Origin: Eubacterium sp. CAG:252
GTDB lineage: Bacteria > Bacillota > Clostridia > Lachnospirales > Lachnospiraceae
Reading direction: 5' to 3'
Assembly (NCBI GenBank): GCA_000436535.1
Contig: FR886340.1
Coordinates: 89,212 to 153,211, forward strand
Length of the DNA stretch: 64,000 nt
Positions within the stretch are counted from its first letter, which is position 1, and each line of letters opens with the position of its first letter. Made by a program: the position numbers and the translations under genes. Positions 56,221 through 64,000 of the stretch are shown one piece after another. The notes under the pieces are model-generated. The model saw only the letters and a list, made by a program, of their open reading frames with translations, did not search any database and was not told where the DNA came from.

Positions 56221-58704
56221 ATGGCTGAAAAGATAAGGAGAAAAGTAAAGCGTAATAATAATGGTTCGACTATGGTTATCGTGCTTATAATGTTATCATT
56301 TATTATGATTCTTGCCACAGTAGTTACTTCTTCTACGATTATGAATCTTAAGATGAAGGTTGCAGACAAGCAGTCAACTAAGACTTTCTATACATCTGAG
56401 GATGCTGTCAATGAAGTGTATGTTGCGATGGGACAGGTGTCAGCAGACTGCTTTAATAAGGCATATCAGGATGAGATAGCTGAAGTTGTAGAGAGTACAG
56501 CGGCAGGCAATATGACGGTTGACAATATAACCTGCAACGAGAACTTAAGACTTAATTATGCACACAGAATACTTAATAAGCTTGGTTTTATAAAGGACAG
56601 TGATTTTGAGGGAATTAAGCATACTTACAGTGATTATGTAAGCAAGAAGCAGGAGGGCACATTTGTAAGGGCAGGTAATACAGTAGAAGGAATTGGAGTT
56701 GCAGATGCTCTTAATAAATGTATAGAAGATACCCACAAGGATGCGGAGGGTAATCCGACTTTAAGTATAGAATCAGTGGATAATATTCAGGTTGTGAGCA
56801 AGGTAAGTTCTGCAAGTGATAAGGTGTTTTATTATACAGTAAACATTAATAACTGTCTTGTAAAGTATCTTACAGAAGCAGGATATTATTCATATATCAC
56901 ATTTGATATGAGTATGGGTATACCAGATGAGCTTGTTAATATAACGGACTCAAAGAAGCTTAATCTCGACTCTTTTGTTAAGTATGCAATTATAGGAAAT
57001 AAGGGCATATCAGTGGCATCGTCATCTAACTTTACACTCAATGGCAATGCATTTGCAGGCTATAAGAATGGCTTTAAGGTAAATGCTGGTGGTAGTGCGA
57101 ATATAAATGGCGGCAATCTTCTTGCGACAAGCGGTAATATCGTTGTTGAGAATGGAATGTTCACAGCAGGAAGTGACAGTAAAATATGGTGTGAGAACTT
57201 AAAAACTGCGGATGCAGCAGCTTCGTCATCGGGTTCGACTATCAATGTAAGTGGTTCTTCTGATACTTATGTAAAGGATGATTTGGAGCTTAATGGTAAT
57301 GGCAGTAATGTAAGTCTTTCAGGTAATTATTATGGTTATGGTTATGTGAGTGTCAACGGCACAGAAAGACTGAATCCAAGCAGTGCTATTATTATTAATA
57401 GCAAGAATTCAAGTCTTAATCTTACAGGACTTAATAAGCTTATGGTTGCAGGACGTGCCTATGTTGATTATCTTTCACTTGCAAGTAACGGCAATGGTGT
57501 CAGTGTGCCAGAAGGGTATGATACAGGTGAGTCAGTATCATTTATAGGCGACCAGGAGATATATCTTGTTCCTGCTTCACTTATGGGCGGAAGTAATCCG
57601 GTAATGCTTGATACAGCGGTTACAGTTGATATTAATGAAAATAATTTCTTTGGATATAAGTATCTCGGAGCGGATGATGGTGGTAATCTCTATGTTAAGA
57701 AGACTATCAAAATAGAAGGCGACCCTGTGAGAGATTTCTATTATCTGAGGTTTAAGAATGAGGAGTCAGCAGCATCTTATGTAAGGGCTATATTTGATGA
57801 TGATGAGTTTAACGGGCTTCTTGATGGAAAGACGGACGACACTAAGAAGCTTTATAAGGAGCAGAGAGAGAAGCTTAAGACACAGATGACACTTAATGCA
57901 AGCAGTATGAACAGTGTGCTTACAGTAGGTTCAGGTGAGGTCTATTCAAAGACTACTATGTTATCAGCCTCATCTTCAAGTGGAAAGATGAATCTCTCCT
58001 ATGTGGCATCTACTGGCGGTGCTTCTAACAGCTATAACTTTAAGAGGGATTATGATAATCTTTCTGCAAGATTTAATGTGCTTTGCAAGACACTTTATGA
58101 GATAACAGATTCAGGATATATGACAGATGCACTTGTCGGACAGATGTATCCTAATCTTAGCGCATATTCAGAGGATGTATATGTCAATATGATATCAGAC
58201 AGCGGCTTTAAGGCATATACAGAGGGTAAGTTAGGACCTGTTAATAACAGGCTTACAGGCGGTTATGCAGGTTATGTGCTTTCAGCTTATGATAATGGCA
58301 ATACGGGTGCTGACCCGCTTATTATAAGTGATGAGGATGTAGCCCTTTCAAACAGGAGAGATATAACTTATAGTTTCAGGGATTATAATGGCGGAATTAT
58401 AGTTGCCTCTGGTGATGTTATTGTAAAGAAGAACTTCTCTGGAACTATTATAGCGGGTGGAACTATTACTATTGAGGATAATGTAACAGTTAACGGCCTT
58501 TCTGATATAACAGATATTATAAAGACAGACCAGAAGTATGCAGAGATATTCAAGGTATGGAATCCGCTTGAGGATGGTAATAACAGTGGTTTCCTTGATG
58601 TACAGAATATGACATATAAGGATATGATAACAGTTGCTAATTGGAGGAAACGCGATGATTCTGTCGAAGCTACAGCATCGTCTACAGAACCAGCAACAAA
58701 CTAA
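56221..58704 (+). CDS. PilX-like minor pilus protein with large repeat-rich domain
   Basis: An 827-residue protein. The N-terminus NNNGSTMVIVLIMLSFIMIL matches PilX-type components, which keep the pilin helix but lack the standard FTLxE. The middle (about 260-480) is rich in Gly, Asn, Ser and short beta repeats (SGSTINVSGSSDTYV) suggesting a beta-helix or adhesin-like domain. The C-terminus has another short-repeat part (GGIIVASGDVIVKKNFSG). PilX homologues are usually about 200 residues. Confidence 0.75.
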   Translation: MAEKIRRKVKRNNNGSTMVIVLIMLSFIMILATVVTSSTIMNLKMKVADKQSTKTFYTSEDAVNEVYVAMGQVSADCFNKAYQDEIAEVVESTAAGNMTVDNITCNENLRLNYAHRILNKLGFIKDSDFEGIKHTYSDYVSKKQEGTFVRAGNTVEGIGVADALNKCIEDTHKDAEGNPTLSIESVDNIQVVSKVSSASDKVFYYTVNINNCLVKYLTEAGYYSYITFDMSMGIPDELVNITDSKKLNLDSFVKYAIIGNKGISVASSSNFTLNGNAFAGYKNGFKVNAGGSANINGGNLLATSGNIVVENGMFTAGSDSKIWCENLKTADAAASSSGSTINVSGSSDTYVKDDLELNGNGSNVSLSGNYYGYGYVSVNGTERLNPSSAIIINSKNSSLNLTGLNKLMVAGRAYVDYLSLASNGNGVSVPEGYDTGESVSFIGDQEIYLVPASLMGGSNPVMLDTAVTVDINENNFFGYKYLGADDGGNLYVKKTIKIEGDPVRDFYYLRFKNEESAASYVRAIFDDDEFNGLLDGKTDDTKKLYKEQREKLKTQMTLNASSMNSVLTVGSGEVYSKTTMLSASSSSGKMNLSYVASTGGASNSYNFKRDYDNLSARFNVLCKTLYEITDSGYMTDALVGQMYPNLSAYSEDVYVNMISDSGFKAYTEGKLGPVNNRLTGGYAGYVLSAYDNGNTGADPLIISDEDVALSNRRDITYSFRDYNGGIIVASGDVIVKKNFSGTIIAGGTITIEDNVTVNGLSDITDIIKTDQKYAEIFKVWNPLEDGNNSGFLDVQNMTYKDMITVANWRKRDDSVEATASSTEPATN

Positions 58705-59293
58705 AAGGCTGGAACGATGCGGATTGTATGAAAAATATAAAAAACAAGCTGCAAAACAACTGGATGGTGGCTTTACACTTGTTGAACTGCTTGTTGTTAT
58801 CGCTATTATGGCTGTTATGATAGGTGGCTCGGCGATAGGAATATCAGTTATTACAGGCGGCAATGTAAAGAAAGCTGGTAATTATGTGTATACACAGCTT
58901 AACAGTCTGCGTTCACAGACACTTACAGTCAATGCCGACTGGAGGCTTGAGATTGAAAAGGATTCAGATGATACCTACAGGATAGTTACTTATAAAGATA
59001 ATGAGGAAACTGACAGCAAAGTTATAGGAAAAGGCTATACAGTGACTATATCAGATTATAAGAATTCTGTTGATACTCCGGTTACATACAGTGTGGATAC
59101 TGGAAAGAAGGCTGCTATAGCATATACAAGAAGCAACGGAAGGATAGGCTTATTTACTGTAAATGGAGGTGCTTTAGCATCGGATAAGCTGGATGTAGCT
59201 AATAATCTTAAGGCTGTTATCACAGTAAGCCGTGGAAGCCGTTCATATGATGTCACTGTATGGTACAGTACAGGAAAGATTACACTTTCATAG
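58655..59293 (+). CDS. Minor pilin, GspH/FimT-like
   Basis: A 212-residue prepilin that overlaps the previous gene by 50 bases. ATG 58655 follows GGAGG (58643-58647) by 7 bases. The cleavage site is LDGG|FTLVELLVVIAIMAVMIGG, preceded by an unusually long basic leader of about 38 residues. The mature domain contains RLEIEKDSDDTYRIV and matches the FimT/GspH size. Confidence 0.85.
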   Translation: MILSKLQHRLQNQQQTKRLERCGLYEKYKKQAAKQLDGGFTLVELLVVIAIMAVMIGGSAIGISVITGGNVKKAGNYVYTQLNSLRSQTLTVNADWRLEIEKDSDDTYRIVTYKDNEETDSKVIGKGYTVTISDYKNSVDTPVTYSVDTGKKAAIAYTRSNGRIGLFTVNGGALASDKLDVANNLKAVITVSRGSRSYDVTVWYSTGKITLS

Positions 59294-59373
59294 AGTTAGG
59301 ACATTTCTGATATATCACAGAGTGACAGTGTTATTTCAGACATTTAAACTATTAATAAGGAGAGAGCAATATC

Positions 59374-60093
59374 ATGGACAAAAATAATAATAAAGGCTTT
59401 TCTTTGGTTGAGCTGCTTATTGCACTTGCTGTTGGTGGTATTGTGCTTTCAGCACTGACAATGCTTATACAGAATTCAGTGCATACATTTACAAAGCAGA
59501 CGGTATCGGCGCAGCTTCAGAGTGATGCGGATATAGCGCTTAACCAGATAGAAAATGATGTAATGGAGGCTGATATGCTCATTATGTATCAGAGCGGAAG
59601 TACATCATCCGGCTATGATTATTACTTAACAGAATACTCACAGGTCGATAATTCAAGGTATTATGGTTATATATGGGATAAGGCAGCGAAGATACTGTAC
59701 TTTTCCAATGACTTTTATCCTTTGGGAGAACATCCACTTGATACCTCCAATGTGAGTGTGGCATGTGAGCATGTCGAGGAATTTTCCATAAAGCTTAATG
59801 GAAAATGTGTATCCGAGGGAGAGGTCGAACAGCCAACAGCTTCTCCTGCTGACCCTGTCAGTACAAGAAAGGTTGTTATTATATCACCTAATATTAAGGT
59901 GAAAGCGCAGGTAAAGCTGTCAAACCAGAACGTAAGCCGTGAGGTAACAAGGGAAATATCTTTAAGAAACTCTCTTTATGGAAATGATATGACTGACGAT
60001 ATAAAGGTTGTAAAGACAGATGGTTCAGGCAGTACGATAACTAAGGTGAAGGACTGCCAGATGAGTGATATAAGCCAGTATGTCAGTAATTAA
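59374..60093 (+). CDS. Minor pilin, PilW/GspJ-like
   Basis: A 239-residue prepilin with a short leader MDKNNNKG and helix FSLVELLIALAVGGIVLSAL; the following LQSDADIALNQIENDVMEAD is typical of GspJ/PilW proteins. The ribosome binding site is AAGGAGAGAG. With the preceding genes it completes a GspH-I-J-like minor pilin set, the group that primes assembly and forms the tip in related machines. Confidence 0.86.
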   Translation: MDKNNNKGFSLVELLIALAVGGIVLSALTMLIQNSVHTFTKQTVSAQLQSDADIALNQIENDVMEADMLIMYQSGSTSSGYDYYLTEYSQVDNSRYYGYIWDKAAKILYFSNDFYPLGEHPLDTSNVSVACEHVEEFSIKLNGKCVSEGEVEQPTASPADPVSTRKVVIISPNIKVKAQVKLSNQNVSREVTREISLRNSLYGNDMTDDIKVVKTDGSGSTITKVKDCQMSDISQYVSN

Positions 60094-60163
60094 GGAGCAT
60101 TTGTTATAATCAGGATAGGAACTTCGATAATCATATGTTGTATAATACGGGAGGAATACTGAT

Positions 60164-63100
60164 ATGAAGAAGATAAAAGGGCATATTAAGAAATCATATT
60201 ATGTATATGCGCTGCTGGCAGTGATAATAGCTGGCTGTGTAGCGGCTGGTGGATATATTAAGAATATACATGCTGACGACCAGAATTATGTCGTTGCCGA
60301 TGAGGTCGTGATTAATGGAAAAACATATACCTCCTCTAATAAGATGAATATCCTTATGATTGCACCACATGAGGCATATGATGAGATAGGTATCCTTATG
60401 GGGGATAGCGAGGGTGCGATTAAGTTTACTGACCTTATGGCAAAGGCACCTTCTGATATTACAGATGGCACATTCAGGGATAATGTAATTAAGTATCAGA
60501 CATTTACTAACAATAATGGTCTGTTGATGAATACACCATACAGAATAGGATATAAGTTTCCTGATGGAACTATCACTGAAAATATAAGCACAATATCAAG
60601 TGCAGATATTAAGACGAAGCTTAATGGAAAGTGGAGTAATCTTAAGGTTGTTATAACAAAGGATGGCAAGGAAATACCATATCGTAATATATTTGGAGCG
60701 ATGATATTTGATAATTATGATATGGATAATAAGATGAACTTATCTGTTAAGAAGCTTGCAGATGTTACAATGTCTGACCTTAAAAATGCAGACCTTGTAT
60801 ACATAAGCGGCCACAGCCACAATACATTTGGTATAGATATATATAATTATATACATAATAGCAGTGTAGGTGCGTGGTCTTACTTAAGAAATAATGACTG
60901 TGGTGACTTTGATGCAGATGAGGCTCTGTATCTGCTTCTGTCATATGCTAAGGGTGAGAAGAAGGTTATATTCGACTCTACTGCAAGACAGGATGGCGAT
61001 AATGGTATGAACCTTAACAAGATAGGTATATTGTTTACGGCTATTGACCCGGATGTGCTTATATCTGACTTTGCAAAGGTAAAGGAGGATAACGGTAATT
61101 ATTACGGAACTAAGGGGAGTATCAGGATAGAGAATAATCAAATTCATCTTTATTATAAGAGGACAAATGATGAGATAAAGTTTTCAGCCAATATGTTCTT
61201 AAATTATGGCAATAACTTTGCTGTTTCTACACAGGACAGGGATGGAGAGTCTTATGCGACCCGTGTACAGGACTATAAGGACGGTTATCCATGCTATGCT
61301 GACAGCGGATATCCATATTATAACTCTAATGCCATAGGCAAGTACTTTGTTAATCCATCGTTGTTTGTATTTGATGGAAGTAACTCGATGACTTCTTCAT
61401 TTACAAGTGATAAGGTTAACACAACCGATGGAAGTGGAAGAGATTATAAGGGAACAACATTTGATGATGCATATAATAAGAATGGAAGTAATGGAGAACT
61501 TCATCCGGCTGATGCTATAGAATATATTCTTGGCGTATACACTAATACTAATATTAATTCTATAAAAGTATTGGAGATAGAGCCAGCAGGTTTTTCAAGG
61601 TATAATAATGACGATGGAAAGAAAGCAATAGCTTCATGGTTTGGAATAGCTGCAAAGCAGTATAACGATATAAAGTCTAATATTACAGTAGACTGTTATT
61701 CAATGACTGCATTTGATGGACTTAATAAGGACATCCGTTCAGATTATGATGTGGTTATTGTTGGTGCATATGATTATGACAGGTTTAATACGGATATATA
61801 TAAGACACCTTATGATGCAGAAATGAAGCTTAATGACTATACTCTTACAGGTAATGATATAACGCATAAGGCTTATGAAAAGCTGTATCAGTATGTGGTT
61901 GTAGGTATGCCGCTGGTTCTTGATGATGGCATATATTATAATCTTGAGTCAGTTGTTGATGGGGACTGTACTAATCTTAAGGATGTACAGGCTGTAAGCT
62001 TAAAGAAGAGGCTTGTAAGTGAGATATCTTATGCAAAGTCCAATATAGTCCACGTTAATACAAGGGGCAGTGAAGCGTACAAGCTTATATCTAAGACTTT
62101 GTATTATGTTGATAAGCCATATGTCAATATTGGTCCATCGATAGGTGGCAGCCGTATAAGTGACTATAGTGAGAAGTCTTTAAGTAATGGTAATCTGTCG
62201 GCAGATGGAACAGTAGCCAATACAAGTCTTCCAGATATGCATTTTACAGGAAGCCTTTCAGGTAATGGCTCTTACAGGGTTAAGATATATGTTGACAGAA
62301 ATAATGACAGTATCTTTGCAGAGAATTACAGTGGTGAGAAGAATGAACTTATATATTATGAAAAAAGTGGTTCTGGAGCAGCTACAGATGCCAATGGTAA
62401 TATATTAGGGGTGCTTGTGAATGGTGGAAGCTTTGATGTTGCCATACCACTCCCTAAGACTCTCAGAGGATATATAAAGTGGAGAGTCGAAGTTACAGAT
62501 GTAACAACAGGAGCTGTTAAGAATTCTGAGGGAGCATTTGCAATATCAGCAGGAACTGCAACAAAGACTATAAAGGTGCTTCAGGTTGAAAATGACAGTG
62601 AAACGGCACATATTAACCTTACAGGTGATGCATTTACCAATACATTTGAAAGGACAACATCTGTCACAGGACTTTCAGTTGATATAGTCAAGGTTAAGAA
62701 GAGCGGGTTAAATAAGGAAATAGAGGAAAATAGTGATTATCTTAACCAGTTTTCTATGATTGTACTAGGCTTTAGTGATAATTATGGTAATGATTCATCT
62801 GATTCATCAAAGAATCTTAGTGATAAGGCTAATGATGCTTTGTATGAATATATAGAGGCTGGCAATTCAGTTCTGTATACACACGATAGTATGTCGTATA
62901 AGAAAGGAAGCAGTTCATCGGCAGCTTCTAATGAAAATGAGATTAACAGCTTTACAAGAAAGTTTAAGGATGTGATTGGCATGAAGAGTGGCTTCTCACT
63001 TACTGATGTTCTTAAGCTTAAGCTAGACTCTTACAAGTCAGGTAAGAAGACACTGTATTATTCAATATATGATGGTATCAGTGCAACTGGAAGCACAAGG

Positions 63101-63928
63101 GTTACAAACAGAGTTAAGCAGCTTAACTCAGGTCAGATAACAGAGTATCCATATACATTGTCAAGTACACCGGTGATATCTGTAAGTGATACACATGCGC
63201 AGTATTACCAGCTTGACCTTGAGGCAAAGCAGGATGCAGAGGATGTTGTTGTATGGTATACACTGGCAGGCAATGGTGGTGAGTCCGCAAAGTACTTTGA
63301 CTATACCGGACAGGATGCAGTTAATAATTATTATGCATATTCTATAGGTAATGTTACTTATACAAGTGCCGGACATAGTATGATTGACAGTGAAGGCGAT
63401 GAGATGGAGCTGTTTGTCAACACATTTGTAAGAGCGCTTCTTGCGGGTAACAATGCACCTCAGGTCGAATATGAGGATGCTGAGCAGATTGATGGGAATA
63501 ATTATGCGATATATTACAGACAAAGACCTAATACAGACAGTCTTACCATAAAGTATACAGTAACGGATGCGGATATAATATCTAATGCCGGTCAGGTAAA
63601 AGAATCATATCTGTACTGGGACAGAGATGGTGATGGTGTATACACAGAGGGAACTGACTTACGAATAGGTTATCTTGACAGGGATGGTAATGTGTTCACA
63701 GAAAAGCTTTCTAATGGCGGCGTATACTGCGGAAGACTTTATTCTCTTACACTGTGGGATACAAGAGGCGTGTGCAGCAGTAATATGACAGCTGATGTTC
63801 TTTCAGAGATGAAAGACAAGATGGCGAATGGAACGCTTACACTTGGAATAGTGGCTATAGATGGCAGTAAGGCGATAGGTTATGCATCATTGCAGATAGC
63901 TTACAGACCATTGTTTAATCTTAATTAG
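60164..63928 (+). CDS. Large exported protein of the pilus operon (DUF5057-like), candidate tip component
   Basis: A 1254-residue protein with one N-terminal helix (about 13-33) after a basic start, then extracellular. It contains KVLEIEPAGFSRY (about 467), a pattern I link to the DUF5057 family, Rossmann-like repeats (NADLVYISGHSHN, SDYDVVIVGAYDYD, FSMIVLGFSDNYG) and Asp-rich loops that resemble EF-hand-like calcium sites (DRDGDGVYTEGTD, VDRNNDSIF). As the last gene of a minor-pilin operon it occupies the place of PilY1, a calcium-binding tip protein. That role is inference; sequence similarity to PilY1 is not evident. Confidence 0.7.
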   Translation: MKKIKGHIKKSYYVYALLAVIIAGCVAAGGYIKNIHADDQNYVVADEVVINGKTYTSSNKMNILMIAPHEAYDEIGILMGDSEGAIKFTDLMAKAPSDITDGTFRDNVIKYQTFTNNNGLLMNTPYRIGYKFPDGTITENISTISSADIKTKLNGKWSNLKVVITKDGKEIPYRNIFGAMIFDNYDMDNKMNLSVKKLADVTMSDLKNADLVYISGHSHNTFGIDIYNYIHNSSVGAWSYLRNNDCGDFDADEALYLLLSYAKGEKKVIFDSTARQDGDNGMNLNKIGILFTAIDPDVLISDFAKVKEDNGNYYGTKGSIRIENNQIHLYYKRTNDEIKFSANMFLNYGNNFAVSTQDRDGESYATRVQDYKDGYPCYADSGYPYYNSNAIGKYFVNPSLFVFDGSNSMTSSFTSDKVNTTDGSGRDYKGTTFDDAYNKNGSNGELHPADAIEYILGVYTNTNINSIKVLEIEPAGFSRYNNDDGKKAIASWFGIAAKQYNDIKSNITVDCYSMTAFDGLNKDIRSDYDVVIVGAYDYDRFNTDIYKTPYDAEMKLNDYTLTGNDITHKAYEKLYQYVVVGMPLVLDDGIYYNLESVVDGDCTNLKDVQAVSLKKRLVSEISYAKSNIVHVNTRGSEAYKLISKTLYYVDKPYVNIGPSIGGSRISDYSEKSLSNGNLSADGTVANTSLPDMHFTGSLSGNGSYRVKIYVDRNNDSIFAENYSGEKNELIYYEKSGSGAATDANGNILGVLVNGGSFDVAIPLPKTLRGYIKWRVEVTDVTTGAVKNSEGAFAISAGTATKTIKVLQVENDSETAHINLTGDAFTNTFERTTSVTGLSVDIVKVKKSGLNKEIEENSDYLNQFSMIVLGFSDNYGNDSSDSSKNLSDKANDALYEYIEAGNSVLYTHDSMSYKKGSSSSAASNENEINSFTRKFKDVIGMKSGFSLTDVLKLKLDSYKSGKKTLYYSIYDGISATGSTRVTNRVKQLNSGQITEYPYTLSSTPVISVSDTHAQYYQLDLEAKQDAEDVVVWYTLAGNGGESAKYFDYTGQDAVNNYYAYSIGNVTYTSAGHSMIDSEGDEMELFVNTFVRALLAGNNAPQVEYEDAEQIDGNNYAIYYRQRPNTDSLTIKYTVTDADIISNAGQVKESYLYWDRDGDGVYTEGTDLRIGYLDRDGNVFTEKLSNGGVYCGRLYSLTLWDTRGVCSSNMTADVLSEMKDKMANGTLTLGIVAIDGSKAIGYASLQIAYRPLFNLN

Positions 63929-63956
63929 TGATAAAATAAATGTAATATGTAATATA

Positions 63957-64000
63957 AAAATGGCAGATTGCAGGCGTTGGGGGCTGTGGTCTGCTGTTTT
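63957..64000 (+). terminator. Terminator of the pilus operon (window end)
   Basis: GGCAGATTGCAG pairs imperfectly with CTGTGGTCTGC, and the window ends in a T run. Confidence 0.55.

Overview
The window looks like a chromosomal segment of a low-GC Gram-positive anaerobe of the Clostridia, most likely Lachnospiraceae (a Lachnospira/Eubacterium eligens-like genome). The reasons are AT-rich third codon positions, GGAGG-type ribosome binding sites, a CIRCE-controlled hrcA-grpE-dnaK-dnaJ operon, a type A RNase P RNA, a YlmC/YmxH-type protein, single-chain glycyl-tRNA synthetase, and large proteins of families I associate with Lachnospiraceae. Species assignment is inference; no 16S rRNA lies in the window.

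Layout. 1-8077: partial thrC, the heat-shock operon behind a perfect CIRCE, and a KDPG aldolase gene. 8078-15000: an accessory AT-rich locus with three ABC-2-like membrane proteins, two membrane-anchored extracellular proteins and a LytTR response regulator/HPK10-type histidine kinase pair. No ABC ATPase is present. Three paired 9-bp boxes with a 21-bp period sit before three promoters, one of which appears to drive a roughly 300-nt non-coding RNA. 15168-23113: housekeeping genes (M16C peptidase, era, recO, pyridoxal kinase, radical SAM protein, glycyl-tRNA synthetase). 23276-35497: envelope and unknown proteins, a D,D-carboxypeptidase, rarA, and a four-gene module with a degenerate Hsp70-like protein and a TPR protein. 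35682-47300: pheS, pheT, queA, rnpB, a DUF4012 protein, pyrB-pyrI and trpS on divergent promoters, a lactonase-fold protein and ylmC. 47673-49265: a zinc peptidase and a broken Rpn-family gene. 49705-63928: a type IV pilus locus in two transcription units: pilC, pilin and prepilin peptidase, then a pilM-pilN fusion, pilO, four minor-pilin-like proteins and a 1254-residue exported protein that may be the pilus tip component.

The strongest candidates for something undescribed are: (1) the LytTR locus with its triple-promoter regulon, putative regulatory RNA and missing ATPase; (2) a 17-20 bp DNA word, TTGAAAAAATCGGACAT, that recurs in the same frame (LKKSDI/M) at four sites in three unrelated genes; (3) the Hsp70-like/TPR module at 28402-35497; (4) the pilus locus with a PilM-PilN fusion and a possible PilY1 analogue. 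Many open frames had to be shortened to the start codon with a proper ribosome binding site (hrcA, era, pheS, pheT, pyrB, the DUF4012 gene, the pilM-pilN gene and others); the coordinates given use those starts.
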